A DNA stretch of 64,000 nt from Sphaerolaimus hirsutus (GCA_964036195.1 OZ038452.1:15494704-15558703), one strand, 5' to 3'. Shown: positions 49,976-61,439, numbered from the stretch's first letter. Numbers and translations: made by a program. The notes: a model not told the origin generated them from the sequence alone.

Positions 49976-50314
49976 GTGGTTGGTGTCCTTACACTTCTAT
50001 TCCAGACGCTTTTGTTGGCATTTTACGCTTGGTGAAGTCGGAGGTACCCTGTATAATATGTTGGCAGGCGGCCAAAATTATTTTGAAATCGATATGAATT
50101 AAAAGGCTTATGTATGTAACCATGTAATATATACGAAAATAGCAATTCGGCAAAAGTGAAAATCGGCGAAAAGGGGAAACTTTTTTAGCTATTTTGAGCG
50201 CTTTCACACCCTTTCGTTAATACTCAACCGGTAACTTGGACAGGAGCGGGGCCAACTCGCCATAATTACGTGGCCCGATCCGGTGTTCATTAACTGATCG
50301 ACTTTTCGGCTGTA

Positions 50315-50582
50315 TTGGCGCACCGCACACTGAAATTTTGCGTTCAGCGTTCGAACGTTTTTGCACCCTGAACTACAAACGCTGAAATCAAAATCTAAAG
50401 AACACAGCGTTTTTGAAGCGTAAATAATTCGGAATTCGAAATATTTCGCGCATTTTGCATGCGAGCCGATTTTTTACGCTTCAGAAATGTTGTGTTCTTC
50501 ATATTTTAATTTCAGCGTTTGTAGTTCAGCGTGCAAAAACGTTCGAACGCTGAACACAAAATTTCAGTGTGCGGTGCACCAA
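50315..50582. mobile_element. Foldback MITE in ABCA intron 1
   Basis: The arms TTGGCGCACCGCACACTGAA and TTCAGTGTGCGGTGCACCAA are inverted for about 75 bp, continuing through GTTCAGCGTTCGAACGTTTTTGC. It ends 42 bp before ABCA exon 2. One-ended relatives are at 53790-54110 and 58640-58905. Confidence 0.8.
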
Positions 50583-50624
50583 TGTCTTCACTCTGACAAC
50601 TGGCAAATGTTGCGTGATGCGCAG

Positions 50625-50850
50625 ATCGAAGTGAGCTGGAGTGAGTCGCGGCGCGACACGTTATCCTTTCCCGTGCCGACCGCCCAGTATCTGTGTCCGC
50701 TGAATCAGTTCGGCTATGGACGCGGTGCAAATCTGACGCTGCTGTATGCACCGGAATCGCGAGCGATAGACGACGTGATGGACGAGTTGTTGAAGAAGAT
50801 GGAACAGTACATCAAATCGCCCCAAGGCTCAGCTGTTTTTGCACGCAAAG
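50625..50850 (+). CDS. ABC transporter subfamily A, exon 2
   Basis: 226 bp between acceptor GCAG (50624) and donor GTGACT (50851). It encodes IEVSWSESRRDTLSF, QFGYGRGANLTLLYAPES and DDVMDELLKKMEQYIKS, then a phase-1 end. ABCA3-like proteins have such a first-loop segment (a residue run of the type L-x-Y-x-P followed by an amphipathic helix). It joins exon 3 as ARK-GFDTG. Confidence 0.78.
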
Positions 50851-50993
50851 GTGACTGGTATTTTTTTTGGTGCGACCACAGTCAAATTCGAGGCTATTTA
50901 GGTTCTCATGCAAGTCGCCTCACGATTGGGTGGTTTCGGGGATTCATATAAACAGCGGACGGGCCAGGTGTGGCGCCTACTTTCTGAATCGGT

Positions 50994-51052
50994 GCAGGAC
51001 GCCATATCTCCAGCTGTGGTGGGGGGATTTATTCGAAATTTAGAGGGGATAT
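50994..51052. repeat. Interspersed repeat fragment
   Basis: The segment GACGCCATATCTCCAGCTGT through TTCGAAATTTAGAGGGGATAT recurs inverted at about 63600-63690, so it is part of a repeat family rather than exon. Confidence 0.55.
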
Positions 51053-51737
51053 GAAGGGTGTGCTTCTAAAAGTACACATCTACAAAAAATCGATTTTGAG
51101 ATAATCGCGATTGAAAGTTTGGAGCATGCAATACCCATACATGGGTATTGGGTATGGGAATTTTGGGTAAGGGTATTTCGGCCATATTGTTGGGTATCCA
51201 CATGCATGGGTATAATCATTGATTATACATATAACACTAGCTATATAAAATTTAAGGAATTGTATTTTTGTAGTACAGTATTTACATTTTAAAGGAACAA
51301 ATTGGTAATAGCGTCTAGATCGGTATTTTTTAAAGCACAAAATCAGAAAGCTGTAGATCGGTACTTTTACCCATAATAAAAAAACACAAAATGAGTTTTT
51401 GCGAAACCGGACACCAATCTGACATCGGTACTTTTAGAAGCACAAAAAATAATGTGCAGATCGGTACATTTAAAAGAACAATTTTGAAAACAGTGTGTAG
51501 ATCGGTACTTTTAAAGACACAAAAGCTGAAAAAGCTTGTAGATCGGTATTTTTAAAATTTCAGAAACTGTATTTTGCGATTTTTTTGCTTTTTTCGACCA
51601 CCCATATCTCAAAATTGAATTTCGCACCCCCACATATTATATATATTTTTGAAGCGCATTTTTATGGGGACCCCAGAAATGGTCCTAACTCAAATTTGTA
51701 AAATTTGTAGATCGGTACATTTAGAAGCACACCCTTC
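51053..51737. mobile_element. MITE with AGATCGGTACTTTTA repeats (ABCA intron 2)
   Basis: The ends GAAGGGTGTGCTTCTAAA and TTTAGAAGCACACCCTTC are inverted, with ATAT on both sides. The body repeats GTAGATCGGTACTTTTAAA about seven times. Confidence 0.75.
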
Positions 51738-51744
51738 ATATACT

Positions 51745-52277
51745 CAAGGACGTAGCCAGGCGGGGGGTGGGGGCAGCGGCCATGTACAGTGGGGGGCGTC
51801 CATGGACAGTGAATTTTCAAAAATCTGATGTTTTTGTGGCGACCCACTCTCAGGTGGGTCGCCGGGACCACTCCTTCCGTGTACAGTACTGAGTGGGTGT
51901 CAGGTACACCTCCTCAAAGTTTCGATTAAATCCCCCCAACAGGTTTAGTTCGGGACAGGGGTCTCCAAGATTTCGGCCCTCTCAGGGGCTGGATAGATAG
52001 CAAATCGCTCCTCCGGAGAGATAGATAGCTGAAAAATTTTCTGGGGGGGGGCTCGCGGGGGCAAAATATATAGGCTGATACATAGAAGGCAGAAAGGGGG
52101 AAAAATCGCGAAAAACAGGTGAAAAGTAGTTAAAACAGGCTAAAAATAGGTATATAAACAGGTGTATTAGCGAAAGCCGCGATTTTGAAGGTGAAAAGTA
52201 TAAAAAGGTATAAAAATGAGCGATTTGAGTGAAAATTGGGGCGAAGTTTCACAAAAATCGCTCCAGATAGGTAGACA
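51745..52277. mobile_element. Repeat remnant, CAAGGACGTAGCCAGG start
   Basis: Starts CAAGGACGTAGCCAGG like the hAT MITEs at 2241 and 39952, but no matching right end was found. The right part (about 52060-52277) matches 63102-63297 closely and is a separate interspersed repeat with AGATAGATAGCTGA phrases. Confidence 0.5.
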
Positions 52278-52913
52278 TAGGGTTGGCCGATGTTTTTTTT
52301 AAACGTTTTTTTTTTTTTAAAAACATGACGTCCGAAATGTTTTTTTTTTTAAAAAAACATCGGCTGAAATTTTTAGTACTAAGCACTAGGTATTTTGCAA
52401 AATTTTTGCGCGCAAGCGCGCAATTTCACACACAAATTGACATTGGTGGTTGTTTTCATTGGTTTTGTGGCATTTTTAGTATCAAAGTATCCATTTATAT
52501 ATGCTACCATGGGTTAATAAGCCATCATATGTTGCTGTAGTATATAATATTGAGGTAATGTGCTTCCATGTACTTCCACAGTGTGTAACTTCACTCCCAA
52601 AGTAACAACCTCGTTTTATAACCTTGTTTGATCAGTATTCCGTGCCAAACTTTACCTGAAGTCACGAACATTCGAAAATAAGGCGATATACGAACGATAT
52701 GTCGACGAAAAATGGATATTTTTGACACAAATCACCACTTATAATGCTATCCCATGGCTCCACAGACATTATATGGTCATATATAACATCACAGAGTATT
52801 GTCTGATATACCTATATATGTTGACACAAGGTTATATCTGGGAGCTTTTAAAAAAAACGTTGTTTTTTAAAAAAAAACATCGAGTTAAAAAAAACGTTTT
52901 TTTTCCAACCCTA
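52278..52913. mobile_element. hAT-like MITE, TAGGGTTGGCCGATG family (long form)
   Basis: Ends TAGGGTTGGCCGATG and TTTTCCAACCCTA. The flanking 8 bp (GGTAGACA and GGTGAACC) do not match well, so the copy may be recombined. The interior shares GTGCCAAACTTTACCTGAAG and neighbouring text with 55584-56274. Confidence 0.7.
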
Positions 52914-52919
52914 GGTGAA

Positions 52920-53195
52920 CCCTGTAAAATCACCATTTAAATTTCAGTAAACAGATGATCAATCCAATCCAGTAAAGAGATGACCATGTTTACAACCACA
53001 TGAAAATACAATAAGCCACTTGAAATATGCCTTGCTGTACGAAAAACAAAATATCGAAGTATCGATATCGAATATCGAGCATTTTTTTATATCGAATATC
53101 GATATCGAGGGTCCATATCGTATCGATATCGAAAATCGAGTTTCTGAAAAAAATATCAAATATCGATATCGAAAAGTCATATCGTCTGAACCCTA
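52920..53195. mobile_element. hAT-like MITE remnant with ATATCG array (copy of 360-721)
   Basis: Right end ATATCGTCTGAACCCTA; the body is ATATCGAATATCGAT units. The unique left part matches 360-480. The left terminus is not resolved. Confidence 0.6.
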
Positions 53196-53276
53196 CCTAT
53201 GTATGAGCTACACTGAAAAAATGTCATCTATCTTTGCGAACCCCTTATTGTAACCCCATATCATGATTTTCATCAG

Positions 53277-53372
53277 GTTTCGACACTGGCCGCAAATTAG
53301 AGGAGTACGCCGTGTCGCATATCAACAAGCTGAATTGTAGTGAAGGGTGGAGCTGCAGTATCGATATACTCG
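53277..53372 (+). CDS. ABC transporter subfamily A, exon 3
   Basis: 96 bp between acceptor CATCAG (53276) and donor GTGAGT (53373). It encodes GFDTGRKLEEYAVSHINKLN and CSEGWSCSIDILG across the junctions. It corresponds to the ABCA loop segment where a G-F-x(5-6)-LE-x-Y run precedes the GIVF strand. Confidence 0.82.
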
Positions 53373-55004
53373 GTGAGTGTTCATTTTCCCATGCAAGTAT
53401 TTCGACGTTTTTCCATTTCAACGAGACAGAACTCCCACACGCAGGAATTTTTAGTTATGCATTCAAACCAAGGGTCTTGTAGATTTGGACCTCCGCGCCG
53501 ATTCATATAGCTCCTCCGGAGGGATAGATAGCTTAAAAAAGGGGGGGGGTCGCGGTGGTTCAATGTAGGCTTTTCAATGGTATATAAGGAAGAAAAGGGA
53601 AAAAATCGATAAAAGTTCGCCATTCCTGGCATCTTTTATGTCTGTTCGATAAATTTTTTCGGGATCGGGATTTGTGTTTCGGGATCGGGGCTTTAACACT
53701 AAAATGGCACAAAACCAATGAAAGCCACCTCCAATGGTACAAAATGGTATGTACAAATACGCGATTGTGCGCAAAAAATATGTAGTGGATGGCGCACCGC
53801 ACACTGATTTTGGACGTTCAGCGTTCGAACGTTTGAAATCCGCTGAATTGGAACTCGCTATCCGCGGTTCGGACGCTTTCAGTTCAGCAGTTTAATGGCC
53901 GCCATATTGATTTTTCAAAACGTTCGGACGAATTCGGACAGATTTAGGTGCATTTTTGACCAGTTTTCGTCATTCGCTGAACTCGACATTTCAGCGTTTT
54001 TCAAAATGGAAGTGTCCGAACACTTTCATCTGGCGGTTCAGCGTCGCAGTTCCGCGTCGAGGTTCAGCGCATGAGTCGAGTTCAGCGGCCGTGCTACTCT
54101 TGTGAAATGATATGTATCTCATTCACGATGTGAGATACATTCATAAAATTTGAATGTGTATTTGACTGGTATTTAAGCTTGAAAAAAGAAGAGAGACAAG
54201 TTTTTCCAAAAATCATTTATTTTTGAGTTTCTGCAAATTTTCTCAAATGCATGAATTTGCAGTTCCGCGTCTAACTTTCAACAACCGGAATCATCAACAA
54301 CCTGTTAAAAAAAAACGTTTGAACAGTTTGAATTAAGCAACAAGAGTAAGTAGGGTATAAATGGGATTGGGATTACTGTTCAAATGGGATTGAGATTGGG
54401 GGATTAATATTAGGGACCAGTGGGTTGTGTTTTTTCTGGGTGGAGATTCAGACAGGTAATTTCGAAATTCCCTGTATGATAAGTTGGCAAAATGCTAAAA
54501 AAATTGACATCACTGTAAATAAAAAAGGTGTTTAAATAATATATATATATATATATATATAGATGAGATAGGGCATATGGGAAACAAACTATGTTTTTTT
54601 CAACACCATGTTTTTTTAACATTTTTTTTTCAAAGCTCACAGATATGGCCTTGCGTCAATATATAGGCACTGCACTATTCCACATGTAAACCTATCCCGC
54701 AAGTTGACCCAGAACACATTTTATTATACTCGACATGCTGAAAATAAACAATAAAACACATGACTTTATGATTTTGAAGATGAAAATCTATAAGAAGCAT
54801 GAACATTAGCGATTTTGGGTGAAAATTAGGGTAAAATTTCTCAAAAGCGCCCCAGATAGGTAGATAGCTAGGCAAATCGCGGGGGGGGGGTGTTCAGGGG
54901 AAAGTTAAGTTCAGGAAGGGGTAAGCCCCCCTCTCTTACCCCTGTGGGTATAATGTGTCTATAATGGGTATACATGCGGATGGGTTTACATGTGGAATTG
55001 ACCC

Positions 55005-55300
55005 AACATAAACACCTTCCCAGTCACGTCCGACAGCCATTTTTTGATTTTACTTCTTATATCCTATCCCCAGTTCCAGGACGCCCCAGAGGCTGAAACT
55101 TGGGGAAGATATTGGCACAACCCCCCTCTACTTCGCATGAATTGGGGGGGTCGCGGCAACCCCCCCAATTCATGCGAAGTAGAGGGGGGTTGCACCAATA
55201 TCGCCCCCAAGTTTCAGCCTCTGGGGCGCACTAGAACTGGGGATAGGATGTAAGAAGTAAAACCAAAAAATGGCTGCCGGACGTGACCGGGAAGGTGTTT
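55005..55300. repeat. Large palindrome, arms about 140 bp
   Basis: The left arm AACACCTTCCCAGTCACGTC to the AATTGGGGGGGT centre pairs with the right arm ACCCCCCCAATT to GACGTGACCGGGAAGGTGTT, with a spacer of only about 6 bp near 55155. A few mismatches remain. Confidence 0.85.
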
Positions 55301-56160
55301 ATATAGGTATATCAGACAAGTGGCAATCAGACTCTGTGATGTTATATATGACCATATAATGGCTGTGGAGCCATGGGATAGCATTATAAGTGGTGATTTG
55401 TGTCAAAAATGTCCATTTTTTGACGACAGGTTCATATATCACCTTATAGTTGAATGTTAGTGATTTCAAGGGAAGTTTGGCACGGAATAGTGATCAAACA
55501 AGGTTAAAAAATGTTGTTACTTTGGGAGTGATGTTATACACTGGAGGTACATGGAAGCACATTATCTGAATATTATATACTACTAGGGTTGGCCGATGTT
55601 TTTTTTGAACGTTTAATTTTAAAAAAAACACGTTTTTTTAAATAAAAAAACATGACGTCTGAAACGTTTTTTAAAAAAAACAGGCGAAATTTTTAGTACT
55701 AAGCACTAGGTATTTTGCAAAATTTTTGCACTCAAGCATGCAATTTCACACACAAATTGACATTGGTGGTTGTTTTCATTGGTTTTGTGGCATTTTTAGC
55801 ACCAAAGCATCCATTTCTATGTGCTACCATTGGTAAATAAGCCATCATATGTTGCTGTAGTATATAATATTCAGGGAATGTGCTTCCATGTACCTCCACA
55901 GTGTGTAACATCACTCCCAAAGTAACAACCTCTTTTATAACCTTGTTTGATCACTATTCCATGCCAAACTTCACTTGAAGTCACGAACATTTGACTATAA
56001 GGGGATCTATGAATATGTTGACAAAAAATGGTCATTTTTGACACAAATCACCACTTATAAAGCTATCCCATGGCTCCACAGCCAATATATGGTCATATAT
56101 AACATCACAAGGGTATTGTCACTTGTCTGATATATGTACCTATATATGTTGACCCAGGGC
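55290..56160. repeat. Inverted repeat, arms about 290 bp around a MITE end
   Basis: 55290-55583 is the reverse complement of about 55860-56160 (phrases CATGGGATAGCATTATAAG and CTTATAAAGCTATCCCATGG). A TAGGGTTGGCCGATG end at 55584 lies between the arms. Confidence 0.8.
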
Positions 56161-56274
56161 CATATCTGGGAGCTTTCAAAAAACGTTTTTTTTTAATTAA
56201 AAAAACGTTTAAAATATAAAAAAACGTTGTTTTATTCAAACATGGCGTTAAAAAAACGTTTTTTTTCAACCCTA
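55584..56274. mobile_element. hAT-like MITE, TAGGGTTGGCCGATG family (long form)
   Basis: Ends TAGGGTTGGCCGATG and TTTTTCAACCCTA; no clean 8-bp duplication. The interior carries a decayed GCGCGC module (GCACTCAAGCATGC) and the GTTTTCATTGGTTTTGTGGC block. Confidence 0.7.
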
Positions 56275-56517
56275 ACTGGGACTGGGAAATATGGCATCTA
56301 CGATTTTTTCGGGATCGGGATTGGGATTTTGAAAATCTCGGGATCGGGATTGGGATTTTGAAAATCTGAGGATCAGGATGGGATTGCCTTCTTCAAAAAA
56401 AATCTTTATAAATTCTTTTAAATAAAAAATGTCCGTAGATTTTTGGAATGCTAATTCTGATCCGAAAAGTAGAAGAAAAAACAATCCCGATCCCGTTGGG
56501 TCAATCCTGTTTGAAAC

Positions 56518-57300
56518 TAGGGTTCAAACGGGACCGGTTTTTCGGACCGGGACCGGGACCGGGACCAGAAATTTTTCTTATTGGGACCGGGACCGGGACC
56601 GGGACTAGGTGGTCCGGACCGGGACCGGGACCGGGACTGGCATTTTTCAATTGTCGGGACCGGGACCGGGACCGGGACTGGGGCATCCGGACCGGGACCA
56701 GAATTTGCCGAACCAGGTACCAGGACCACAGCCCCCTTTTGAGCCCTATCGGGACCAATAACCATTTGAATGCATATTTTCAGAAGTTTCATACGATTTT
56801 CACACTTCATTCAATCAAAATTGTCATCAAAAATATAGTAAAAGTCACAAAAATGACATAATGCACAAAAATTATGACAGTGAATACTAAGTGATACATA
56901 AGCTGGCGCAGTGCTTTCTGAAGGTAAATTATATTTTCAGCCTTCTCTGATGTCGAACATGAATGAGAATGTTTGGAACTCACTAAAAAAACGTCAAAAA
57001 TTCGTGACAGAACGAGAATATGCGCCGACTGGCGCGAATTTTTTTGAATTTTACAAGTATTTAAAAGGCAAAATCTGGATCCAGTCCGGTCAATTTTTCT
57101 TATCGGGACCGCTGAAAAATTCCGGGACCGGGACCGGGACTGGGTGGTCGGGACCGGGACTGGGACCGGGACTGGCCTTTTTCAATTGTCGGGACCGGGA
57201 CCGGGACCGGGACTGGGGTGTCGGGACCGGGACCGGGACCGCCCCAGTCCCGACTTTTTGCCGAACCATGTACCGGGACCGCGGTCCCGTTTGAACCCTA
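56518..57300. mobile_element. hAT-type MITE, TAGGGTTCAAACG family with GGGACC arrays
   Basis: Ends TAGGGTTCAAACGGGACC and GGTCCCGTTTGAACCCTA, with the 8-bp duplication TTTGAAAC at 56510-56517 and 57301-57308. Same terminal repeats as 2587-3153, but the hexamer is GGGACC instead of GGGATC. Confidence 0.93.
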
Positions 57301-57970
57301 TTTGAAACCCAGCCATTTGTTTATACAATATGTATCTAACTACACTTGAAAGCTAACAAACCTTCAATGAAAGGAGCTATATGAGCTATACGAGTTGTAA
57401 CGATGGCAAACTCTCCAGAAAAAAGTATTAAATTTTTTAAGTATTTTTCTGAAATGACTTTTTGAATTTTGGAAATTTTCCCCAAAACAATTTTCGAATT
57501 TTCGAATTTAGTTTTCTAATTTTCAAATTTTTGTGGTAGTTTTTGAATTTTTTGGTAGTTTTCGATTTTTTTGGGTAGTTTTCAAATTAAAAAAAAATAG
57601 TTTTCGAATTTTTTGAAAAAATTTTTATTCAAAACTTAATTGAACTCGGAACTCAACGTTTTACGTCTCTATTGCAGCTCAGACGCATCGCAAGTCAATT
57701 GTCAATTGATTTGGAACGTTGAACTTAAGAATACATATCAATGCCTCATATTACCTAAAAAAATTCGAAAAGTCTTTTCAAATCTTTTGAAAAAAATCGA
57801 TTTTTATGTATTTTTTTCACCGCGTGCTCAAAAATTAGAAAAGTCGAAAAAAATTCGAAAATTTGAAAACGTTTTTGAATTTTCGAATTTTTTTTTTGCC
57901 ATCGTTAACGAGTTGGCATAAAAATATATTTAGAATGTTTTTCCATTGTCATTCTGAATTTTATGTCTAC

Positions 57971-58348
57971 CATACTTTCTCGAAATACCCCCCGGGGTGA
58001 TTGTTTCAGAGTGAGATTTTGATGGGGGTTAAACAAGGCTTATTATTTCGCTAGAATTTTTTTGAACTTCCAGTACTTATTTGTTGTTTGTAACATACGC
58101 AGACGTAGAAAAATGCAACAATAAGCACCACGTATAAGAGTCTATAGACATATTCTTTACCCTGTTCTAACGCATCACAGACATTGTTTTAGCGTGTTCT
58201 GCATTACACAATCACAAACTGCAGCTTTTCTATTTACGTTCTCTTTACACTCAATTTTGGGGAGGGGCTAATAAATTCATAATTCCCATTTTGAGGGGTG
58301 TACTTCGAGACGGGGGTATTTCGAGGGGGTTATTCAAGGAAATACGGT
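57971..58348. mobile_element. Foldback MITE, ACCGTATTTCCTCGAA family
   Basis: The left ATACTTTCTCGAAATACCCC and right AAGGAAATACGGT ends are diverged inverted repeats with C and G runs inside. Related to 38320-38564. Confidence 0.6.
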
Positions 58349-58413
58349 GCATAAAACATGACGATGTACTGCGACTTTATGTTGACTCGTAAACATATTT
58401 GGGAAGTTATGGT

Positions 58414-58595
58414 GGCAGTCCTAAGCCCTGTAAAGTGTAAAGTGTCAAATGTAAAATAAAATGCAACGTGAACTGTCAATTGTCATGCAAAGTTCAGTAA
58501 TAAAATCTTTTCTTTTTTGTTTTGATTGACACTTTACTTTGCATTTGACTTTACATTTGACACTTAACTTACACTTTACAGGGCTTGGGACTGCC
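58414..58595. mobile_element. Short palindromic MITE, GGCAGTCCTAAGCCCTG family
   Basis: The arms GGCAGTCCTAAGCCCTGTAA and TTACAGGGCTTGGGACTGCC are inverted and continue with AAGTGTCAAATGTAAA. ATGGT occurs on both sides and may be the duplication. Confidence 0.7.
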
Positions 58596-59042
58596 CCCAT
58601 GGTTTACTAGTGTACGTGGCTGCATGGCGGCCCCCAACGACACCAATCCACTTGTAATTCCGTCCAGCACTCCAGAATTATCTTCACAGTTCAGCGTTTG
58701 AAATCGGAGTTCAGTGTTCGAGATCATTTCAGCGCGCCAAATCGTCCGAATTTTTCACTTGGTGAATTGACAAACCGCCTAATTTTAATCGTCCGGACGA
58801 TTTGGAGTTCAGCGCTTTTGGAGGTTCCGCGTTTTTAGTTCAGCAGATGGCAAAAAACGTTCGAACGCTGAACTCGAAAAGGCAGTGTGCGGTGCGCCCT
58901 TAGGTAAGTACTAAAATTTCCTCTGAGGGTTTTTTTTTTAACGATTCCGATGCTTGCGTTAAAAAACGTTCTTTAAAAAAAAAATTCTCCCCGTGCGCAA
59001 ATATGTCGACAATAAAATCTCAAACGTTCCTATCGTTCGCAG

Positions 59043-59234
59043 GTGGCATCGTGTTCTCTGGCGATGTATTATCTTCTGGGCTTTCGGCAGTTGATGTGTC
59101 GACCACTATCCGAATGCCTACTGTGCGCGGCAAAATTACCTGTTTTGGTTCCGGCTTCTCGGGCTGGTTTTCTGATGCGCCTCTGCGTCCGTCGAAGGTG
59201 GACTTGTTTCGCGGTGGTGTGGCTGGTGTGGACA
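59043..59234 (+). CDS. ABC transporter subfamily A, exon 4
   Basis: 192 bp between acceptor TTCGCAG (59042) and donor GTAAGT (59235). It encodes GGIVFSGDVLSSGLSAVDVS and TTIRMPTVRG, then the rest of the loop to GVD. ABCA first loops contain a conserved [AG]-x-[IV]-F strand followed by an IR[LM]P motif, as seen here. Phase is 1 on both sides, consistent with exons 3 and 5. Confidence 0.82.
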
Positions 59235-59486
59235 GTAAGTGGCGATTTCTGTAGTAAAATAGTAGTGGGTTCGTGGTTGATTATTTAGGGTTTTTTCCGC
59301 TACTCGGTTATGTGTTTGAAAAAATGATACTAGAAAATCGAATGAAAAACTGTTCAGAGTTAGGTAAAAATTTGGCCGGAGTTGGTTAAAAATCTATTTT
59401 GTAGATTGATGTTTTCATCTCACAAATCGTTTTCATCAACCAACCCCATGCGGAGGATAATACATTAACCGCCAGTTTTCTTACAG

Positions 59487-59740
59487 ATCCGTACCACACA
59501 CTGGGCTTCACGCTTATCCAGCACGCATTGGCCGACGTCTTCGTCTCCCAGCACAGCGCCGAAATAAGCAGCAAATTTTCGGATATGACCATCGCTGGTT
59601 TCCCGCTACCCGGCTCTTATTCATCCATCTTCATGATGTTATTCTCAACTATGTTTCCTATTCTGATGGTGTTATCGTTCGCGGTGCCCGCCGTTTACAC
59701 GGCGCGTCACGTGACTGCGGAGAATGAAGCCTATTTGAAG
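59487..59740 (+). CDS. ABC transporter subfamily A, exon 5 (second transmembrane helix)
   Basis: 254 bp between acceptor TTACAG (59486) and donor GTAGTT (59741). It starts NPYHTLGFTLIQHALADVFV, has the AGFPLPGSY stretch (the ABCA [RK]xPxPPY-like site) and a long hydrophobic helix MMLFSTMFPILMVLSFAVPA, and ends ARHVTAENEAYLK. The final E-[NK]-E-x-x-LK is the conserved end of ABCA transmembrane helix 2. It ends in phase 0. Remaining exons (other helices, both ATPase domains) must lie beyond 64000 or beyond the gap. Confidence 0.88.
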
Positions 59741-61439
59741 GTAGTTTTTTTGTGGGGGGGGGAGGGGGTGCGCCCATAGGGGATTTTCGGGTTAGCATTT
59801 TGAGCGGGGGGTCAACCTGCCGGCACGTGCTTATAACTCAGGAACCGCTTGGCGAAAAATGTTGAAATTTGGATATGATATGGTTTCAGGTTGGGGCTAC
59901 GCACAATTTCGACGAAATTTTTCTACGACCTCCCAGACCGGAGATAGGGGGGGTCTATAAAAAGGTGGTCATTTGCTTAAATTTTGCCTGTCGCTCAGAA
60001 CATGCAAACTTTGCACTCCAATAAACCGGCTATTTCTGGGCCGATTTGGATCGTTTAACACTTATAATTATCGGGACAACCTGCAGATTAAATTTTTTTA
60101 GTCATTTTAGTGATGTCTAAATTACGTATGCCGATTTAACCCGGTTTTTCAACACGTAAAATTTTTTTCTGAACATGCTATCAGATACTTTAGACAACGA
60201 AAAGTCGTATAAAACAAAAACGAGTTCAATATCTCTTTCCGATCAAAAGTTATAGCGCTTCAAACTTGAACCCATGAACATTTAAAATGATCAGAATAAC
60301 ACGGAGATATCGTTTTTATGCAAAGTTAACTTGTATGCATTTTTATTATGATAATTTCATTCAACAGTTCACATTATTTTGATGTATTGTAAATCTGATG
60401 AGATATACGAATAACCTGTGAATAAAAACGTTATTCTGATCATTTTAACAGTTCATAGGTGAACATCGGCTGAGAAATGGTCGAGATATGGAGTTTTTAA
60501 CTTGCATGCATTGTTCATCATGTGGTTATTTATGTGGATGGGAGGAAAAGTTTGAAGCGCTATAACTTTTGATCGGAAAGAGATATTGAACTCGTTTTTG
60601 TTTTACACGAATTCTCGTTATCTAAAGTATATGATAGCATGTTCAGAATAATCTATTTTTCGTGTTGAAAAACTGTGTCAAATCGGCATACGTAATTTAG
60701 ACATCACTCAAATGATTAAAAAAATTAAATCTGCAGATTGTCCCGATCATCGGGTGGGCGCGCCAGCGCCATCCCTCGCTGCCGAGGGAGGGCGCAAGCG
60801 TCCCACCCATAATATGGTCAGAGACACCTAAATGCGGAAATTCGATAATTGAAATAAGAATAACGGCAGAATGCCTTAAGCTATAATAAAACCGTTTATA
60901 CCGTTGGAAAGCCCGTGTCGAGAAGTACCATGTCTCCAATTTTCAGACCAATTGGTTGAGTTTCAAAAAAGTTATTCAACATTTTTGTTCTGAGAGGCTG
61001 TTCTTGTTCTTGTTGTTGTTGTTGTTGGGATGAAAAACTTCAAAGTGTAATAACTTCTCTAAAACACAACCAATCTTCATGGGTGATGGCTCATATGAAA
61101 GAGCATATGATGCAATTTATTATTTTATAAAAAAAATTTTACAGGCTCCGCCCACTTTAGGACTGTAGTTGTTTGAAGTTTTCAAACATGAATAAATAAA
61201 AAAATTGAATACAAACAAGGGAATAAAAAAAATTTGTTGATGTGCGCAGGGACAAGGGCTTTCAAATGAGCCCAATTTCACCAATTTTGGTTAAGATTTA
61301 GAAAAGTTATTCAACTTTGCTTGTTTTGTGTAAAATGCGCACGAGTGATGAAAGTGCTGCTTGATACTTCATAATTGCTTTATACAGTCACCATGTGGTT
61401 TTTTAAGGGTTACGATACCAAAGTGTGCCATTATGGAGT
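59741..61439. other. ABCA intron 5, first part, with a large foldback
   Basis: No exon recognised. 60065-60755 is an imperfect inverted repeat (arms about 200-250 bp). A GT-microsatellite-like GTTGTTGTTGTT run lies at 61010-61030. Confidence 0.5.
60065..60755. repeat. Foldback, arms about 205 bp, near-palindromic throughout
   Basis: ATCGGGACAACCTGCAGATT near 60080 pairs with AATCTGCAGATTGTCCCGAT near 60750. CGCTTCAAACTTG near 60265 pairs with AAGTTTGAAGCG near 60553, and the central part (AATGATCAGAATAAC with GTTATTCTGATCATT) is also inverted. Confidence 0.75.

Larger units (their letters stand above)
53373..59042. other. ABCA intron 3, 5.7 kb filled with MITEs
   Basis: No exon seen. Contents include the CTATCTATC repeat (53500-53600), GGGATCGGG remnants, a one-ended CGCACCGCACACTGA element (53790-54110), a (TA)n microsatellite (54538-54561), a large palindrome (55005-55300), an inverted repeat (55290-56150), the hAT MITE at 56518-57300, GAATTTTCGAATTTT low complexity (57430-57900) and foldback MITEs at 57971-58348 and 58414-58595. 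Confidence 0.6.

Noticed and set aside
52278-56274. 8-bp target duplications for the two long TAGGGTTGGCCGATG elements
   Set aside because: The flanking octamers do not match at either copy, so insertion boundaries were left without a duplication claim.
53790-58905. One long MITE with ends at 53790 and 58905
   Set aside because: The ends are inverted repeats of each other, but the 5 kb between contains an ABCA-intron mosaic of complete MITEs with their own duplications; two independent one-ended copies are more likely.
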